From contig NC_014816.1 in NCBI RefSeq assembly GCF_000175215.2, positions 1,051,001 to 1,115,000 of the forward strand: DNA of 64,000 bases. The letters are read 5' to 3'. The DNA is from Asticcacaulis excentricus CB 48. GTDB taxonomy: Bacteria; Pseudomonadota; Alphaproteobacteria; Caulobacterales; Caulobacteraceae. Below are positions 18,787-27,159 of the stretch, piece by piece (the stretch's first letter is position 1; each line of letters begins with the position of its first letter). Below the pieces are notes generated by a model, which searched no databases, was not told the origin of the DNA, and was given only the letters and a program-made list of their open reading frames with translations. The position numbers were made by a program, and so were the translations under genes.

Positions 18787-19661
18787 CCTCACCCGGTGCC
18801 CGATTTCGTGCGGCGCTCAAGGCCGAAACCCCGTTACAGGTCATCGGCGCGATCAATGCCAACCACGCGCTTTTGGCCAAGCGCGCCGGTTACCGCGCTA
18901 TCTACCTCAGCGGCGGTGGTGTGGCTGCAGGGTCGCTGGGGATGCCCGACCTGGGCATCAGCAGCCTTGAGGACGTGCTGATCGACGTTCGCCGCATCAC
19001 TGATGTGTGCGACTTGCCGCTAATGGTCGATATTGACACGGGCTTTGGCCCCTCCGCCTTCAATATTGAGCGCACGATCAAGACGCTGATCAAGGCTGGG
19101 GCCGCCGCCTGCCATATCGAGGATCAGGTGGGGGCCAAACGCTGCGGCCACCGGCCGGGCAAGGAGATCGTGTCGATCGCGGAAATGGTCGATCGCGTTA
19201 AGGCCGCCGCCAATGCCAAAACCGACCCGGACTTCTTTCTGATCGCCCGCACCGATGCTATTGCCGTGGATGGCGTCGATGCGGCGATTGAGCGGGCGCT
19301 GGCTTGCGTCGACGCCGGGGCGGACGGGATCTTTGCCGAAGCGGCCTATGACCTCGACACCTATCGCCGCTTTACCGCCGCCGTAAAGGTGCCGGTGCTG
19401 GCCAACATCACCGAGTTCGGCAAGACGCCGCTGTTTACGCGTGAAGAACTGGCCTCCGCCGGGGTTGCCATTCAGCTTTATCCGTTGTCGGCCTTCCGCG
19501 CCATGAACCGCGCCGCTGAGGTCGTCTATGAGGCCATCCGCCGCGACGGCCATCAGAAGAATGTGGTCGACCTGATGCAGACGCGCGACGAGCTGTATCA
19601 GCGCATCGACTACTATGACTATGAACAGCGCCTCGATGCGATGTTCAATAAAAACAAATAA
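18783..19661 (+). CDS. prpB: Methylisocitrate lyase PrpB
   Basis: A 292-residue member of the isocitrate lyase/PEP mutase superfamily. The catalytic KRCGH motif is at 119-123, the Mg-binding MVDIDTGFG at 81-89 and HIEDQ at 111-115. It splits 2-methylisocitrate to pyruvate and succinate, the last step of the methylcitrate cycle. The ATG at 18783 overlaps the thiolase stop, indicating translational coupling; prpC follows 18 bp after the stop. Confidence 0.96.
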   Translation: MTSPGARFRAALKAETPLQVIGAINANHALLAKRAGYRAIYLSGGGVAAGSLGMPDLGISSLEDVLIDVRRITDVCDLPLMVDIDTGFGPSAFNIERTIKTLIKAGAAACHIEDQVGAKRCGHRPGKEIVSIAEMVDRVKAAANAKTDPDFFLIARTDAIAVDGVDAAIERALACVDAGADGIFAEAAYDLDTYRRFTAAVKVPVLANITEFGKTPLFTREELASAGVAIQLYPLSAFRAMNRAAEVVYEAIRRDGHQKNVVDLMQTRDELYQRIDYYDYEQRLDAMFNKNK

Positions 19662-19679
19662 TAAGCGGAGGGAATGGCC

Positions 19680-20855
19680 ATGAGTGCCGTCAGTGAACTG
19701 CCCAAAGGGGAGGCGACAACCGCCTTCAAGCCCAAGAAGTCGGTCGCCCTTTCTGGTATGGCGGCCGGCAATACGGCCCTGTGCACCGTGGGGCGCACGG
19801 GGAATGATCTGGCCTATCGCGGCTACGACATTCTCGACCTGGCCCAGACGTGCGACTTCGAGGAGGTGGCGTACCTCCTGGTCCACGGCAGCCTGCCGAC
19901 CGTTTCGGAGCTGACGGCCTATAAGAGCAAGCTGCGTGCGTTGCGCGGCCTGCCAGTCAGTCTGAAGTCGGTGCTAGAGCAGATACCGCCTTCGGCGCAC
20001 CCTATGGATGTGATGCGTACGGGTGTCTCCCTGCTGGGCTGTCTGGCGCCGGAAAAGGACGACCACAATGCCCCCTCGGCCCGTGACATTGCCGACAAGC
20101 TAATGGCGTCTCTGGGGTCGATGCTGCTCTACTGGTATCACTATAGCCACAATGGCAAGCGCATCGAGGTCGAGACGGACGACGACTCTATCGGCGGGCA
20201 CTTCCTGCACCTGCTGCACGGCGAAAAGCCACGCGACAGCTGGGTGAAGGCGATGCACATTTCGCTGATCCTCTATGCCGAGCACGAATTCAACGCCTCG
20301 ACCTTTGCCGGGCGCGTCATCGCCGGAACGGGCTCGGACATGTATTCGTGCATTGCCGGGGCTATTGGCGCGTTGCGCGGACCCAAGCACGGCGGGGCCA
20401 ATGAGGTGGCCTTTGAGATCCAGAAGCGCTACGCCACCCCGGATGAGGCAGAGGCCGACATCCGCGCCCGCGTCGAACGCAAGGAGGTGGTGATCGGCTT
20501 TGGCCACCCGGTCTATACGGTCTCCGACCCGCGCAACGTGGTGATCAAACAGGTCGCCCACGACCTCAGCGTCGAGCAAAATTCGCTGAAAATGTACTCT
20601 ATCGCGGAGCGCCTGGAGCGCGTGATGTGGGAGGTCAAAAAGATGTTCCCCAATCTCGACTGGTTCTCGGCCGTCTCCTACCACCGCATGGGGGTGCCTA
20701 CGGCCATGTTCACGCCGTTGTTTGCCATAGCGCGCACTGCCGGCTGGTCGGCGCACGTGATTGAGCAGCGCATCGACGGCAAGATCATCCGCCCCAGCGC
20801 CAACTATACCGGCCCTGAAGACCGCGCCTTCGTCAGAATCGAAGACCGTCAATAA
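19680..20855 (+). CDS. prpC: 2-Methylcitrate synthase PrpC
   Basis: A 391-residue citrate-synthase-fold enzyme, the short type typical of methylcitrate synthases. Visible active-site blocks are GAIGALRGPKHGGANE near 220-235 and GFGHPVYTVSDPR near 272-284 (residues that hold oxaloacetate). It condenses propionyl-CoA with oxaloacetate. The start at 19680 is chosen because GGAGGG (19667-19672) is correctly spaced from it; the ATG at 19674 is too close. A mosaic repeat separates it from prpD. Confidence 0.95.
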   Translation: MSAVSELPKGEATTAFKPKKSVALSGMAAGNTALCTVGRTGNDLAYRGYDILDLAQTCDFEEVAYLLVHGSLPTVSELTAYKSKLRALRGLPVSLKSVLEQIPPSAHPMDVMRTGVSLLGCLAPEKDDHNAPSARDIADKLMASLGSMLLYWYHYSHNGKRIEVETDDDSIGGHFLHLLHGEKPRDSWVKAMHISLILYAEHEFNASTFAGRVIAGTGSDMYSCIAGAIGALRGPKHGGANEVAFEIQKRYATPDEAEADIRARVERKEVVIGFGHPVYTVSDPRNVVIKQVAHDLSVEQNSLKMYSIAERLERVMWEVKKMFPNLDWFSAVSYHRMGVPTAMFTPLFAIARTAGWSAHVIEQRIDGKIIRPSANYTGPEDRAFVRIEDRQ

Positions 20856-20861
20856 ACATAT

Positions 20862-20942
20862 CCCTCGCTGCGAAGCGGGGGGCTGCCCCCTCCGTTATGT
20901 TCGCCGTGCTCAGATGCCACCTCCCCAGCTGTGCAGGGGAGG
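20862..20942 (-). repeat. Intergenic mosaic repeat between prpC and prpD
   Basis: On the minus strand the order is CCTCCCC arm, GGGGAGGTGG, then GGCGAACATAACGGAGGGGG and a CCCCCCGCTTCGCAGCGAGGG end. This matches the layout of the two copies at 6169-6290 (hairpin arm, TGG, variable middle, ACGGAGGGG). It inserts a potential hairpin inside the prp operon, ending 16 bp before the prpD start and close to its ribosome-binding site. Confidence 0.65.
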
Positions 20943-20957
20943 ACGTAGGAAACTTCC

Positions 20958-22409
20958 ATGTCCACACATATCCCCAATATCCGACCGGAACCTGACAGCG
21001 TGTTTGTCGATATCGCCGACTACGTGCTGAACTATAAAATCCACTCCGACCTCGCCTATGAGACGGCGCGCAACTGCCTGCTCGACACGCTGGGCTGCGG
21101 GCTGGAGGCGCTCGACTATCCGGCCTGCACCAAGCTTTTGGGGCCTATCGTCCCAGGCACCACCGTCCCCAATGGTGCCAAAGTCCCCGGCACTCCGTTC
21201 CAGCTCGATCCCGTACAGGCGGCCTTCAATATCGGGGCGATGATCCGCTGGCTCGATTTCAACGATACCTGGCTGGCGGCGGAATGGGGGCACCCTTCGG
21301 ATAATTTGGGCGGGATTTTGGCTGTTGCCGACTGGATATCTCGCAATCGCGTGGCTGCGGGCAAGGCACCGCTGACCATGCGCGACGTGCTGACCGCCAT
21401 GATCAAGGCACATGAGATTCAGGGCGTGCTGGCGCTTGACAACAGCTTTAATCGCGTAGGCCTTGATCATGTGATCCTCGTCAAGGTCGCCTCCACGGCC
21501 GTGGTGGCCGGGATCCTGGGCCTCAGCCGCGATGAGATCATCGACGCCGTGTCGCTGGCCTTTGTTGATGGGCAGAGCTTGCGCACGTATCGCCATGCGC
21601 CCAATACGGGCTCGCGCAAGTCGTGGGCGGCGGGCGATGCCACCAGCCGCGCCGTGCGGCTGGCTCTGATGGTGCAGAAGGGCGAGATGGGCTACCCCTC
21701 GGCCCTGACCGCTCCGGTGTGGGGCTTCTATGACGTGTCCTTCAAGGGCAAGCCGTTCAGCTTTCAGCGCCCCTACGGCAGCTATGTGATGGAGCACGTG
21801 CTGTTCAAGATCAGCTATCCGGCGGAGTTCCATTCGCAAACCGCCGTCGAAGCGGCCATGCGCGTGCATCAGGAACTGAGGGCCAAGGGCGTGTCACCAG
21901 ACGACATCGCGCGTATTGACGTGCGCACCCATGAGGCCTGTGTGCGCATCATCGACAAGAAGGGGCCGCTGCACAACCCGGCCGACCGCGACCACTGCAT
22001 CCAGTACATGATGGCCGTGCCCATCCTATTCGGGCGTCTGACGGCGGCGGATTACGAGGACGAGGTGGCGCAGGACGCGCGTATCGACACCCTGCGCGAC
22101 AAGATCATCTGTACCGAAGACCCGCAGTTTACTAAGGACTATCACAATCCGGATAAGCGCTCGATCGCCAATGCGGTGACCGTCACGCTCAATGACGGCA
22201 CGGTGTGGGAAGAGATCGTGGTCGAATACCCCGTCGGCCACAAACGCCGCCGCAAGGAAGGTATCCCGCTGCTGGAGGCCAAGTTCCGCACCAATCTCAA
22301 CCGCCGCTTCCCCAAAAAGCAGCAGCAGGCCATTTTCGACCTCAGCCTCGATCAGCAGGCGCTGGAGGCCACCGCCGTGCATGAATATGTCGATATGTAT
22401 GTGATCTGA
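20958..22409 (+). CDS. prpD: 2-Methylcitrate dehydratase PrpD
   Basis: A 483-residue MmgE/PrpD-fold enzyme that dehydrates 2-methylcitrate to methylaconitate. Characteristic blocks include LDTLGCGLEAL near 43-53, MIRWLDFNDTW near 94-104 and AEWGHPSDNLGG near 107-118. Length is standard for PrpD. It lies in the order thiolase-prpB-prpC-prpD, and the preceding repeat at 20862-20942 could modulate its share of the operon output. The next gene starts 57 bp downstream. Confidence 0.96.
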   Translation: MSTHIPNIRPEPDSVFVDIADYVLNYKIHSDLAYETARNCLLDTLGCGLEALDYPACTKLLGPIVPGTTVPNGAKVPGTPFQLDPVQAAFNIGAMIRWLDFNDTWLAAEWGHPSDNLGGILAVADWISRNRVAAGKAPLTMRDVLTAMIKAHEIQGVLALDNSFNRVGLDHVILVKVASTAVVAGILGLSRDEIIDAVSLAFVDGQSLRTYRHAPNTGSRKSWAAGDATSRAVRLALMVQKGEMGYPSALTAPVWGFYDVSFKGKPFSFQRPYGSYVMEHVLFKISYPAEFHSQTAVEAAMRVHQELRAKGVSPDDIARIDVRTHEACVRIIDKKGPLHNPADRDHCIQYMMAVPILFGRLTAADYEDEVAQDARIDTLRDKIICTEDPQFTKDYHNPDKRSIANAVTVTLNDGTVWEEIVVEYPVGHKRRRKEGIPLLEAKFRTNLNRRFPKKQQQAIFDLSLDQQALEATAVHEYVDMYVI

Positions 22410-22466
22410 TTGTATCTTTATGCCTCCCGGTGCAGCCTGTCCGCCTTTCAATGAGGTGGTAAGGCT

Positions 22467-22922
22467 ATGTCACGAGACGCTGATAACGCCCATAAAAAGG
22501 GTTGGTTCGTGTGCTTTGCTCAAAACGCAGCGGTGGCAACGGGCAGCCCCTGGGCCTTCGGACTAGCGGTCGCGGTGGTGGTCCTGTGGATCGTCACCGG
22601 ACCTTTGTTCAAATTCTCCGATACCTGGCAACTGGTCATCAATACGGGCACGACCATCGTCACCTTTCTGATGGTGTTTCTGATCCAGAACACGCAGAAC
22701 CGTGACGCCAAGATCATGCAGCTCAAGCTGGACGAACTGATCCGCGCTGCGTCGAAGGCCAATACGGCCTATATCGACATGGAAAACATGAGTGAAAAGG
22801 AGCTGACCGCGCTTCAGACGCATTATGAAGCTCTGGCTAAAAAGGCCCGCGAACAGGGCGATCACAAGGCCGCCGAAGCCCACTCGGAAGCGAGTGCCAA
22901 GGCCGCGCAGGTGCTGGGGTGA
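22467..22922 (+). CDS. Low-affinity iron permease family membrane protein
   Basis: A 151-residue protein with two membrane helices (~28-48 and ~58-78), followed by the family signature FLIQNTQNRDAKIMQLKLDE and a charged, Ala-rich coiled tail. This matches the PF04120 'low affinity iron permease' family; despite the name, bacterial members are not proven iron transporters. The Shine-Dalgarno AGGTGGTAAGG is strong. The stop overlaps the start of the cysteine hydrolase gene (GTGA). Confidence 0.85.
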   Translation: MSRDADNAHKKGWFVCFAQNAAVATGSPWAFGLAVAVVVLWIVTGPLFKFSDTWQLVINTGTTIVTFLMVFLIQNTQNRDAKIMQLKLDELIRAASKANTAYIDMENMSEKELTALQTHYEALAKKAREQGDHKAAEAHSEASAKAAQVLG

Positions 22923-23428
22923 GAGTGCCCGCCGTCCTGCTGGTCGTCGATGTGCAAAAAGGCTTCGTCACCCCTGCGTCGGCGCACGTCGTGGCGCCAA
23001 TTGAGACCCTTCAGGTGCGGTTTGAACGGGTGGTTTTTACCGCATTTGAAAACGCCGATCCGTCGCCGTTTCGCGACATTTTGGCCTATGACAAGCTTTC
23101 GCCCAACGATCCGGACACCGAACTGGCATTACGGCCGCGCGACGATGCGTATATCCATAATCGCTGCGCTTATGGGGGCGGGCGCAGCCTGATCGACAGA
23201 CTGCGCGGGATGGAGGCTGAGACGGTCTATCTGTGCGGCATCGCCACTGAGGCCTGCGTGCTGAAGACCGCGCTTGATCTGTTCGAAGCAGGGATAAGGC
23301 CTCTGTTGCTGGCGGACCTGTGTGCCTCGGACAAACATCGCCGCTATCACGATATGGCGCTGGAAATCCTGTCCAAGGCTATCGGCCCGCACAATCTGCG
23401 GCATTCGGGAAGTGTGTTGGCGGCATAA
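22919..23428 (+). CDS. Isochorismatase-family cysteine hydrolase
   Basis: A 169-residue hydrolase with the triad of the isochorismatase fold: D11 in VVDVQKG, a lysine/arginine in the middle, and nucleophile C113 in GIATEACVLKTA with the cis-peptide typical of nicotinamidase relatives. The start is a GTG at 22919, overlapping the previous stop. Substrate unknown. The bidirectional hairpin at 23442-23461 lies just after the stop. Confidence 0.85.
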   Translation: MRVPAVLLVVDVQKGFVTPASAHVVAPIETLQVRFERVVFTAFENADPSPFRDILAYDKLSPNDPDTELALRPRDDAYIHNRCAYGGGRSLIDRLRGMEAETVYLCGIATEACVLKTALDLFEAGIRPLLLADLCASDKHRRYHDMALEILSKAIGPHNLRHSGSVLAA

Positions 23429-23435
23429 GCCACGA

Positions 23436-23462
23436 GAAAAACGCCGCCCTGACGGGCGGCGT
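23436..23462 (-). terminator. Rho-independent terminator of the DUF4142 gene (also ends the plus-strand gene)
   Basis: CGCCGCCC-TGA-GGGCGGCG-type stem at 23442-23461. On the minus strand it is followed by TTTTT (complement of 23437-23441), giving a good terminator for the lipoprotein gene at 23487-24074. It stands between two converging genes. Confidence 0.8.
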
Positions 23463-23486
23463 TGGTCATTATCGGTGAACGTCCGA

Positions 23487-24074
23487 TCAGTATTTTTCGT
23501 CGAGCTTTTCGATATCCGCCTTGTGCATCTTGAGCGTAGGCAGGGTCTTGGCTGCAAAATCCTTAACCGGACCAGCCTGACCGTCCTTGGCTTCCTTTTC
23601 GAACAAGTCGATCGTCTTGTCGTGCGCCTTTTGCTGAGCGTCGATGTATTTGGTGTCAAAATCCTCAGCGGAGGCGTTTTTCAGGTCGTTGAGCATGTCC
23701 TGATGCTCGGAATCGAGCCCTTCAGCCGGCGGCGTAAGGCCGGCGGCAGTAATGGCGGCTTTAAGTTCAGTGGCAGCCTTGGTGTGGTCGGTCACCATCT
23801 TCTGCGCAAAGGCCTTCAGATCAGCCGTTTTGGTGCGCTCGATCGCCAGCTTGCTGGACTCGATTTCAAACACACCAGCGACGGTGGCACGACCTGCAAA
23901 GTCGATATTTTCTGAGGCGCTGGAAGAGGCGCTTTCGAAGACGCTCGACGAGCTTTCAGACGCGCTCTCCGCGGCCTCCTCGGCGGCGTTTTCCTGCGGC
24001 GATCCGCAGGCGGCCAGTGGCAGGATGAGCACGCCAGCCAGCGTGGCGGCGGTAAAGGCTTTCTTAGAAAACAT
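23487..24074 (-). CDS. DUF4142 periplasmic lipoprotein
   Basis: About 195 residues. A lipoprotein signal ends at LAAC near 22-25. A low-complexity Ser/Glu/Ala linker follows (~28-60), then a DUF4142 four-helix domain with AGVFEIESSKLA, MVTDHTKAATEL and MLNDLKN. The family has a ferritin-like helical bundle with unknown role, sometimes linked to stress. The ATG at 24074 is preferred; GGAGAG lies 4-6 nt before it and the alternative is a TTG at 24086. Confidence 0.85.
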   Translation of the reverse strand: MFSKKAFTAATLAGVLILPLAACGSPQENAAEEAAESASESSSSVFESASSSASENIDFAGRATVAGVFEIESSKLAIERTKTADLKAFAQKMVTDHTKAATELKAAITAAGLTPPAEGLDSEHQDMLNDLKNASAEDFDTKYIDAQQKAHDKTIDLFEKEAKDGQAGPVKDFAAKTLPTLKMHKADIEKLDEKY

Positions 24075-24304
24075 CAGTCTCTCCAATGTGATAACGGAAC
24101 TGTGATGGCTCAGGACCGTATCAGCGCGGATGTAAGAAGGTTGCGCCGCTTTTGCTACAACACATGAAAAAGCCGTAAAGTGTCGCCCGCTCTAAGATCG
24201 TATTGTCCGGTTACAGACTTTAGGGTTAGCATCCGGCGATTAGCAGATTCCCGTACGGAAAGCGCTCCAATGGACACTGGCCGAACCACCTCCGAGCCTC
24301 GGTT

Positions 24305-25843
24305 TTGACGGGCGACACCCTCTCTGAGGCGCAGCACCATAGCGCCCTGCTGGCGGCGATTGTCGCCTCGTCGGACGATGCCATCGTTTCCAAGACGCTC
24401 GACGGCATCATCACCACGTGGAATGCCGGGGCCGAGCGTATTTTTGGCTATACGGCGGCCGAAGCGGTCGGACAGCACATCACCCTGATCATTCCGCTGG
24501 ACATGCACGATGAGGAATACGTCATTATCGGCAAGGTGCGCAGCGGTCAGCGGGTCGAACACTTTGAAACCGTTCGCCGCACTAAGTCGGGGGCCCTGAT
24601 CGACATTTCGCTGACCGTTTCGCCGGTCCGGGATGAGGCCGGGCGCATTATCGGTGCCTCCAAGATCGCCCGCGATATCACGCGCCAAAAGGGCATCGAG
24701 GCGCAACTGGCTGAAGCCAATCGCCGACGCGACGAATTCATGGCCAATATGAGCCACGAACTGCGCACGCCGATGAACGCGGTAATCGGACTTGCCCATA
24801 TCCTTAGCCTGTCCCCGAACCTCTCCGAGCGCGAGCAGAGCTATGTCCGTGTGCTGAAACAGAGCGGCGAAAACCTCCTGCACCTGATCAACAACCTGCT
24901 GGACGTCTCCAAGATCGAGGCCGGGGCCATCGAACTGGAGACGCGCGAGTTCAACCTTCCCGAATTGATCGAACAGACGGTGTCCGCGCCGCGTGTCCGC
25001 GCTGCGGAAAAGGGCGTCGGCTTTGGCGTGACCTACGGCGCTCAAGTGCGCGAATTTTACCTTGGAGATCCGCTGCGGGTGCAGCAGATACTAATCAACC
25101 TGCTGGCCAATGCCGTCAAATTCACTGATACCGGTCGTATTGACCTGCGCCTGTCGGTGGTGCGAACCGAAGCTCACTGCGCGCGGGTGCGTTTTGAGGT
25201 GATGGATACCGGCGTCGGCATCCCCCTGGACAAGCTGGACACCATATTCGAAAAGTTCACGCAGGCCGATGCCTCGATGACGCGGCGTTATGGCGGCACG
25301 GGTCTGGGCCTGTCGATTGCACGCGCCTTGGCTGAACAGATGGGGGGCACGCTGAGCGCCTCCAGCACGCCGGGGCAGGGGGCGATCTTCACCGCCGAAC
25401 TGCCTTTATCGCACGATCCTGCTCGCCCGCAGACGCTTGAGGCCGAAAAACCGCTCTCTAAGGGCCGGCGTCAGGTGCTGATCGTCGAAGATTATGAGCC
25501 GAACATCGTGGTGGTCTCTACTCTGCTCGATCAGATGGGGCTCAGTTACGACGTGGCGCGCACCGGCACTGAGGCCCTGCGCCGCGCCGAAATGCGCGCC
25601 TACGACCTGATCCTGATGGACGTGCAGATGCCTGGCATGGACGGCTTTGAAAGCACGCGCCGCATCCGCCAGATGGAAACACAGCGCGCCCTGCCGGCCA
25701 CGCCGGTGGTGGCAATGACGGCGCACGTGCTTGATGCCGACCGCCGCCGCTGCTTCGAAGCAGGCATGACGGGCTTCATTCCCAAACCCTTCGAACCGCA
25801 GACCTTCATGCAGGTGGTGAGCGAAGCCATCGCTGCCGCCTGA
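24305..25843 (+). CDS. Hybrid sensor histidine kinase (PAS - HisKA - HATPase - REC)
   Basis: About 512 residues and no membrane segment. A PAS domain spans ~10-130, the phosphoacceptor H151 is in MSHELRTPMNAVIG, HATPase boxes are NLLANAVKFT and GGTGLGLSIA, and the receiver domain ends the protein with D439 in LILMDVQMPG and K in FIPKPFEP. It is a soluble signalling kinase; the signal is unknown. The start is uncertain: the in-frame candidate is a TTG at 24305, while an ATG at 24270 opens a 12-codon frame that stops at 24308. A short leader or a frameshift is possible. No response-regulator gene is adjacent. Confidence 0.85.
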   Translation: MTGDTLSEAQHHSALLAAIVASSDDAIVSKTLDGIITTWNAGAERIFGYTAAEAVGQHITLIIPLDMHDEEYVIIGKVRSGQRVEHFETVRRTKSGALIDISLTVSPVRDEAGRIIGASKIARDITRQKGIEAQLAEANRRRDEFMANMSHELRTPMNAVIGLAHILSLSPNLSEREQSYVRVLKQSGENLLHLINNLLDVSKIEAGAIELETREFNLPELIEQTVSAPRVRAAEKGVGFGVTYGAQVREFYLGDPLRVQQILINLLANAVKFTDTGRIDLRLSVVRTEAHCARVRFEVMDTGVGIPLDKLDTIFEKFTQADASMTRRYGGTGLGLSIARALAEQMGGTLSASSTPGQGAIFTAELPLSHDPARPQTLEAEKPLSKGRRQVLIVEDYEPNIVVVSTLLDQMGLSYDVARTGTEALRRAEMRAYDLILMDVQMPGMDGFESTRRIRQMETQRALPATPVVAMTAHVLDADRRRCFEAGMTGFIPKPFEPQTFMQVVSEAIAAA

Positions 25844-25909
25844 GCGACGAGGTGAGGGGGCGGTTTGCGACCGTCCACAGGCTTTGTGCGAAAAAAACAA
25901 AATTAGCGC

Positions 25910-25937
25910 TTGCAAGGGCGAAAAAAATTCGTATGTT
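25910..25937 (+). promoter_or_regulatory. Promoter of the tRNA-Lys gene
   Basis: TTGCAA (25910-25915) and TATGTT (25932-25937) are spaced by 16 bp and lie 55 bp before the tRNA. The AT-rich spacer (GAAAAAAATTCG) and close position fit a strong housekeeping promoter. Confidence 0.55.
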
Positions 25938-25991
25938 CCGCCCCTCACTGCCGGGGTCACCAACAGCCCCACCTTGAAAGCGGTGAAAAGT

Positions 25992-26067
<76 letters not shown>

Positions 26068-26664
26068 TTTTTTCATTTAAATTCAATATTTTACGCAGAT
26101 GCGGACGCCGCGGGCTTCCCGCTGGGAATGTTATAATCTGTTATAAACTATTCTGGGTGTTGCGTTGCCGGGCTGAGCCGCCTCGAACGTAACGGGCGAT
26201 GCTGACGGTCTGCGGTGCCGTGTTGGTAAGATCGCCTGAACGGATTTATGCTCTTCAGTTCACAAACTATGCGGACCAACGACGAAACCCATAACCAATT
26301 TATCCTTCATCGTTGAAGAAGTCTTCGTCGAGACGCTTAAACTCCTCGGTAGGTTCTTACCCAGACCCGATGTAAAAGTAGAGGAAGGTCTTGCGAATAA
26401 AAAAGAAGGGAACCAAGAACACGAAACTTGAGATCGGCGAAAACTCATTCCATCAGCGAAAGCGGAAAGTCGCACTAGTCGCATCCGGCTTTGGGACGGC
26501 TAGCTGGCGAAAGATAAATGACGACTTTTTGACCGCGAATGCGACAACACGGCGGTGGGCTCGATTTGGCCCTAGGGAGAATTCGCAACCGTTAAATCGA
26601 ACGCAAAAAGCGGGCATGGGGGTTTTGCTGCAAAGCTGGCACGCTGGAGCTATCGGGAGAGCGT
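26068..26664. other. About 600 bp without a recognisable gene, downstream of tRNA-Lys
   Basis: The stretch is less GC-rich than its surroundings and has no frame that I can assign to a family. The longest open frames are a 94-codon plus frame (26391-26675) and a 74-codon minus frame; both lack a convincing ribosome-binding site and any known motif. Two direct copies of GTTATAA with TCT between them occur at 26130-26146. Position after a tRNA 3' end suggests a decayed integration site, but I found no repeat of the tRNA end. Confidence 0.4.
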
Positions 26665-27159
26665 TTACGCCTTAACAGGTTTCGCGCCGGTCATGGCGAA
26701 GAAGACGCCCATTTCCGGATTGCTGATTAGCTTGAACTGGCCTTCAACCGACTTCGGCCTGTCATCCCACGGCACTGCCTTGAGGCTGCGGACCTCGATC
26801 ACCTCATTGGGCTCGCCCGGCGGATGGAACAGGCAGACCGGGGTATTGATGCCGATCAGGAAATGCTTCGTCATATCCAGCCCATCAAGCGGGATGATGA
26901 AGCCCCTGACCTTCAAAGTCTGTCCTATCAGGGCTTTGACCTCGTCTGTCGGGGTCAGGCTGTAGAGGGCGGTTTTGGCGTTATAGCGCACCTTGCACTG
27001 TCGCAGCTTTACCCACAGAGGGTCAGATGAGCGCGGCAGGGTGCGCTGAAACGCGCGCTCGCCACTCAGTTCGCCATCGGTGGTCGAAGCCTTCTGTTCA
27101 CGCCAGGCCCCAAGGCTCAGCGCAGCAGGCAGGAACAGCATCAGGTCGCGGCGTTTCAT
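26665..27159 (-). CDS. DUF3299 protein, last gene of the zinc-type ABC operon
   Basis: About 164 residues, with an N-terminal RRDLM plus hydrophobic stretch that looks like a Tat-style or Sec export signal. The DUF3299 core is visible: LKVRGFIIPLDGLD near 84-97, FLIGINTPVCLFHPPGEPNE near 102-121 and IEVRSLKAVPWDD. The fold is OB-like and exported. In Vibrio and Pseudomonas, DUF3299 genes sit next to an ABC ATPase and permease in Zur-controlled zinc operons, the same order as here. It overlaps the permease gene by 4 bp, so it is in one transcript with it. Confidence 0.85.
   Translation of the reverse strand: MKRRDLMLFLPAALSLGAWREQKASTTDGELSGERAFQRTLPRSSDPLWVKLRQCKVRYNAKTALYSLTPTDEVKALIGQTLKVRGFIIPLDGLDMTKHFLIGINTPVCLFHPPGEPNEVIEVRSLKAVPWDDRPKSVEGQFKLISNPEMGVFFAMTGAKPVKA

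Noticed and set aside
26130..26146. A third Zur box (GTTATAATCTGTTATAA)
   Set aside because: The two halves are direct, not inverted, repeats and no gene starts nearby.
26391..26675. A 94-codon plus-strand frame after tRNA-Lys as a gene
   Set aside because: No ribosome-binding site, no recognisable motif, and it overlaps the end of the DUF3299 gene.
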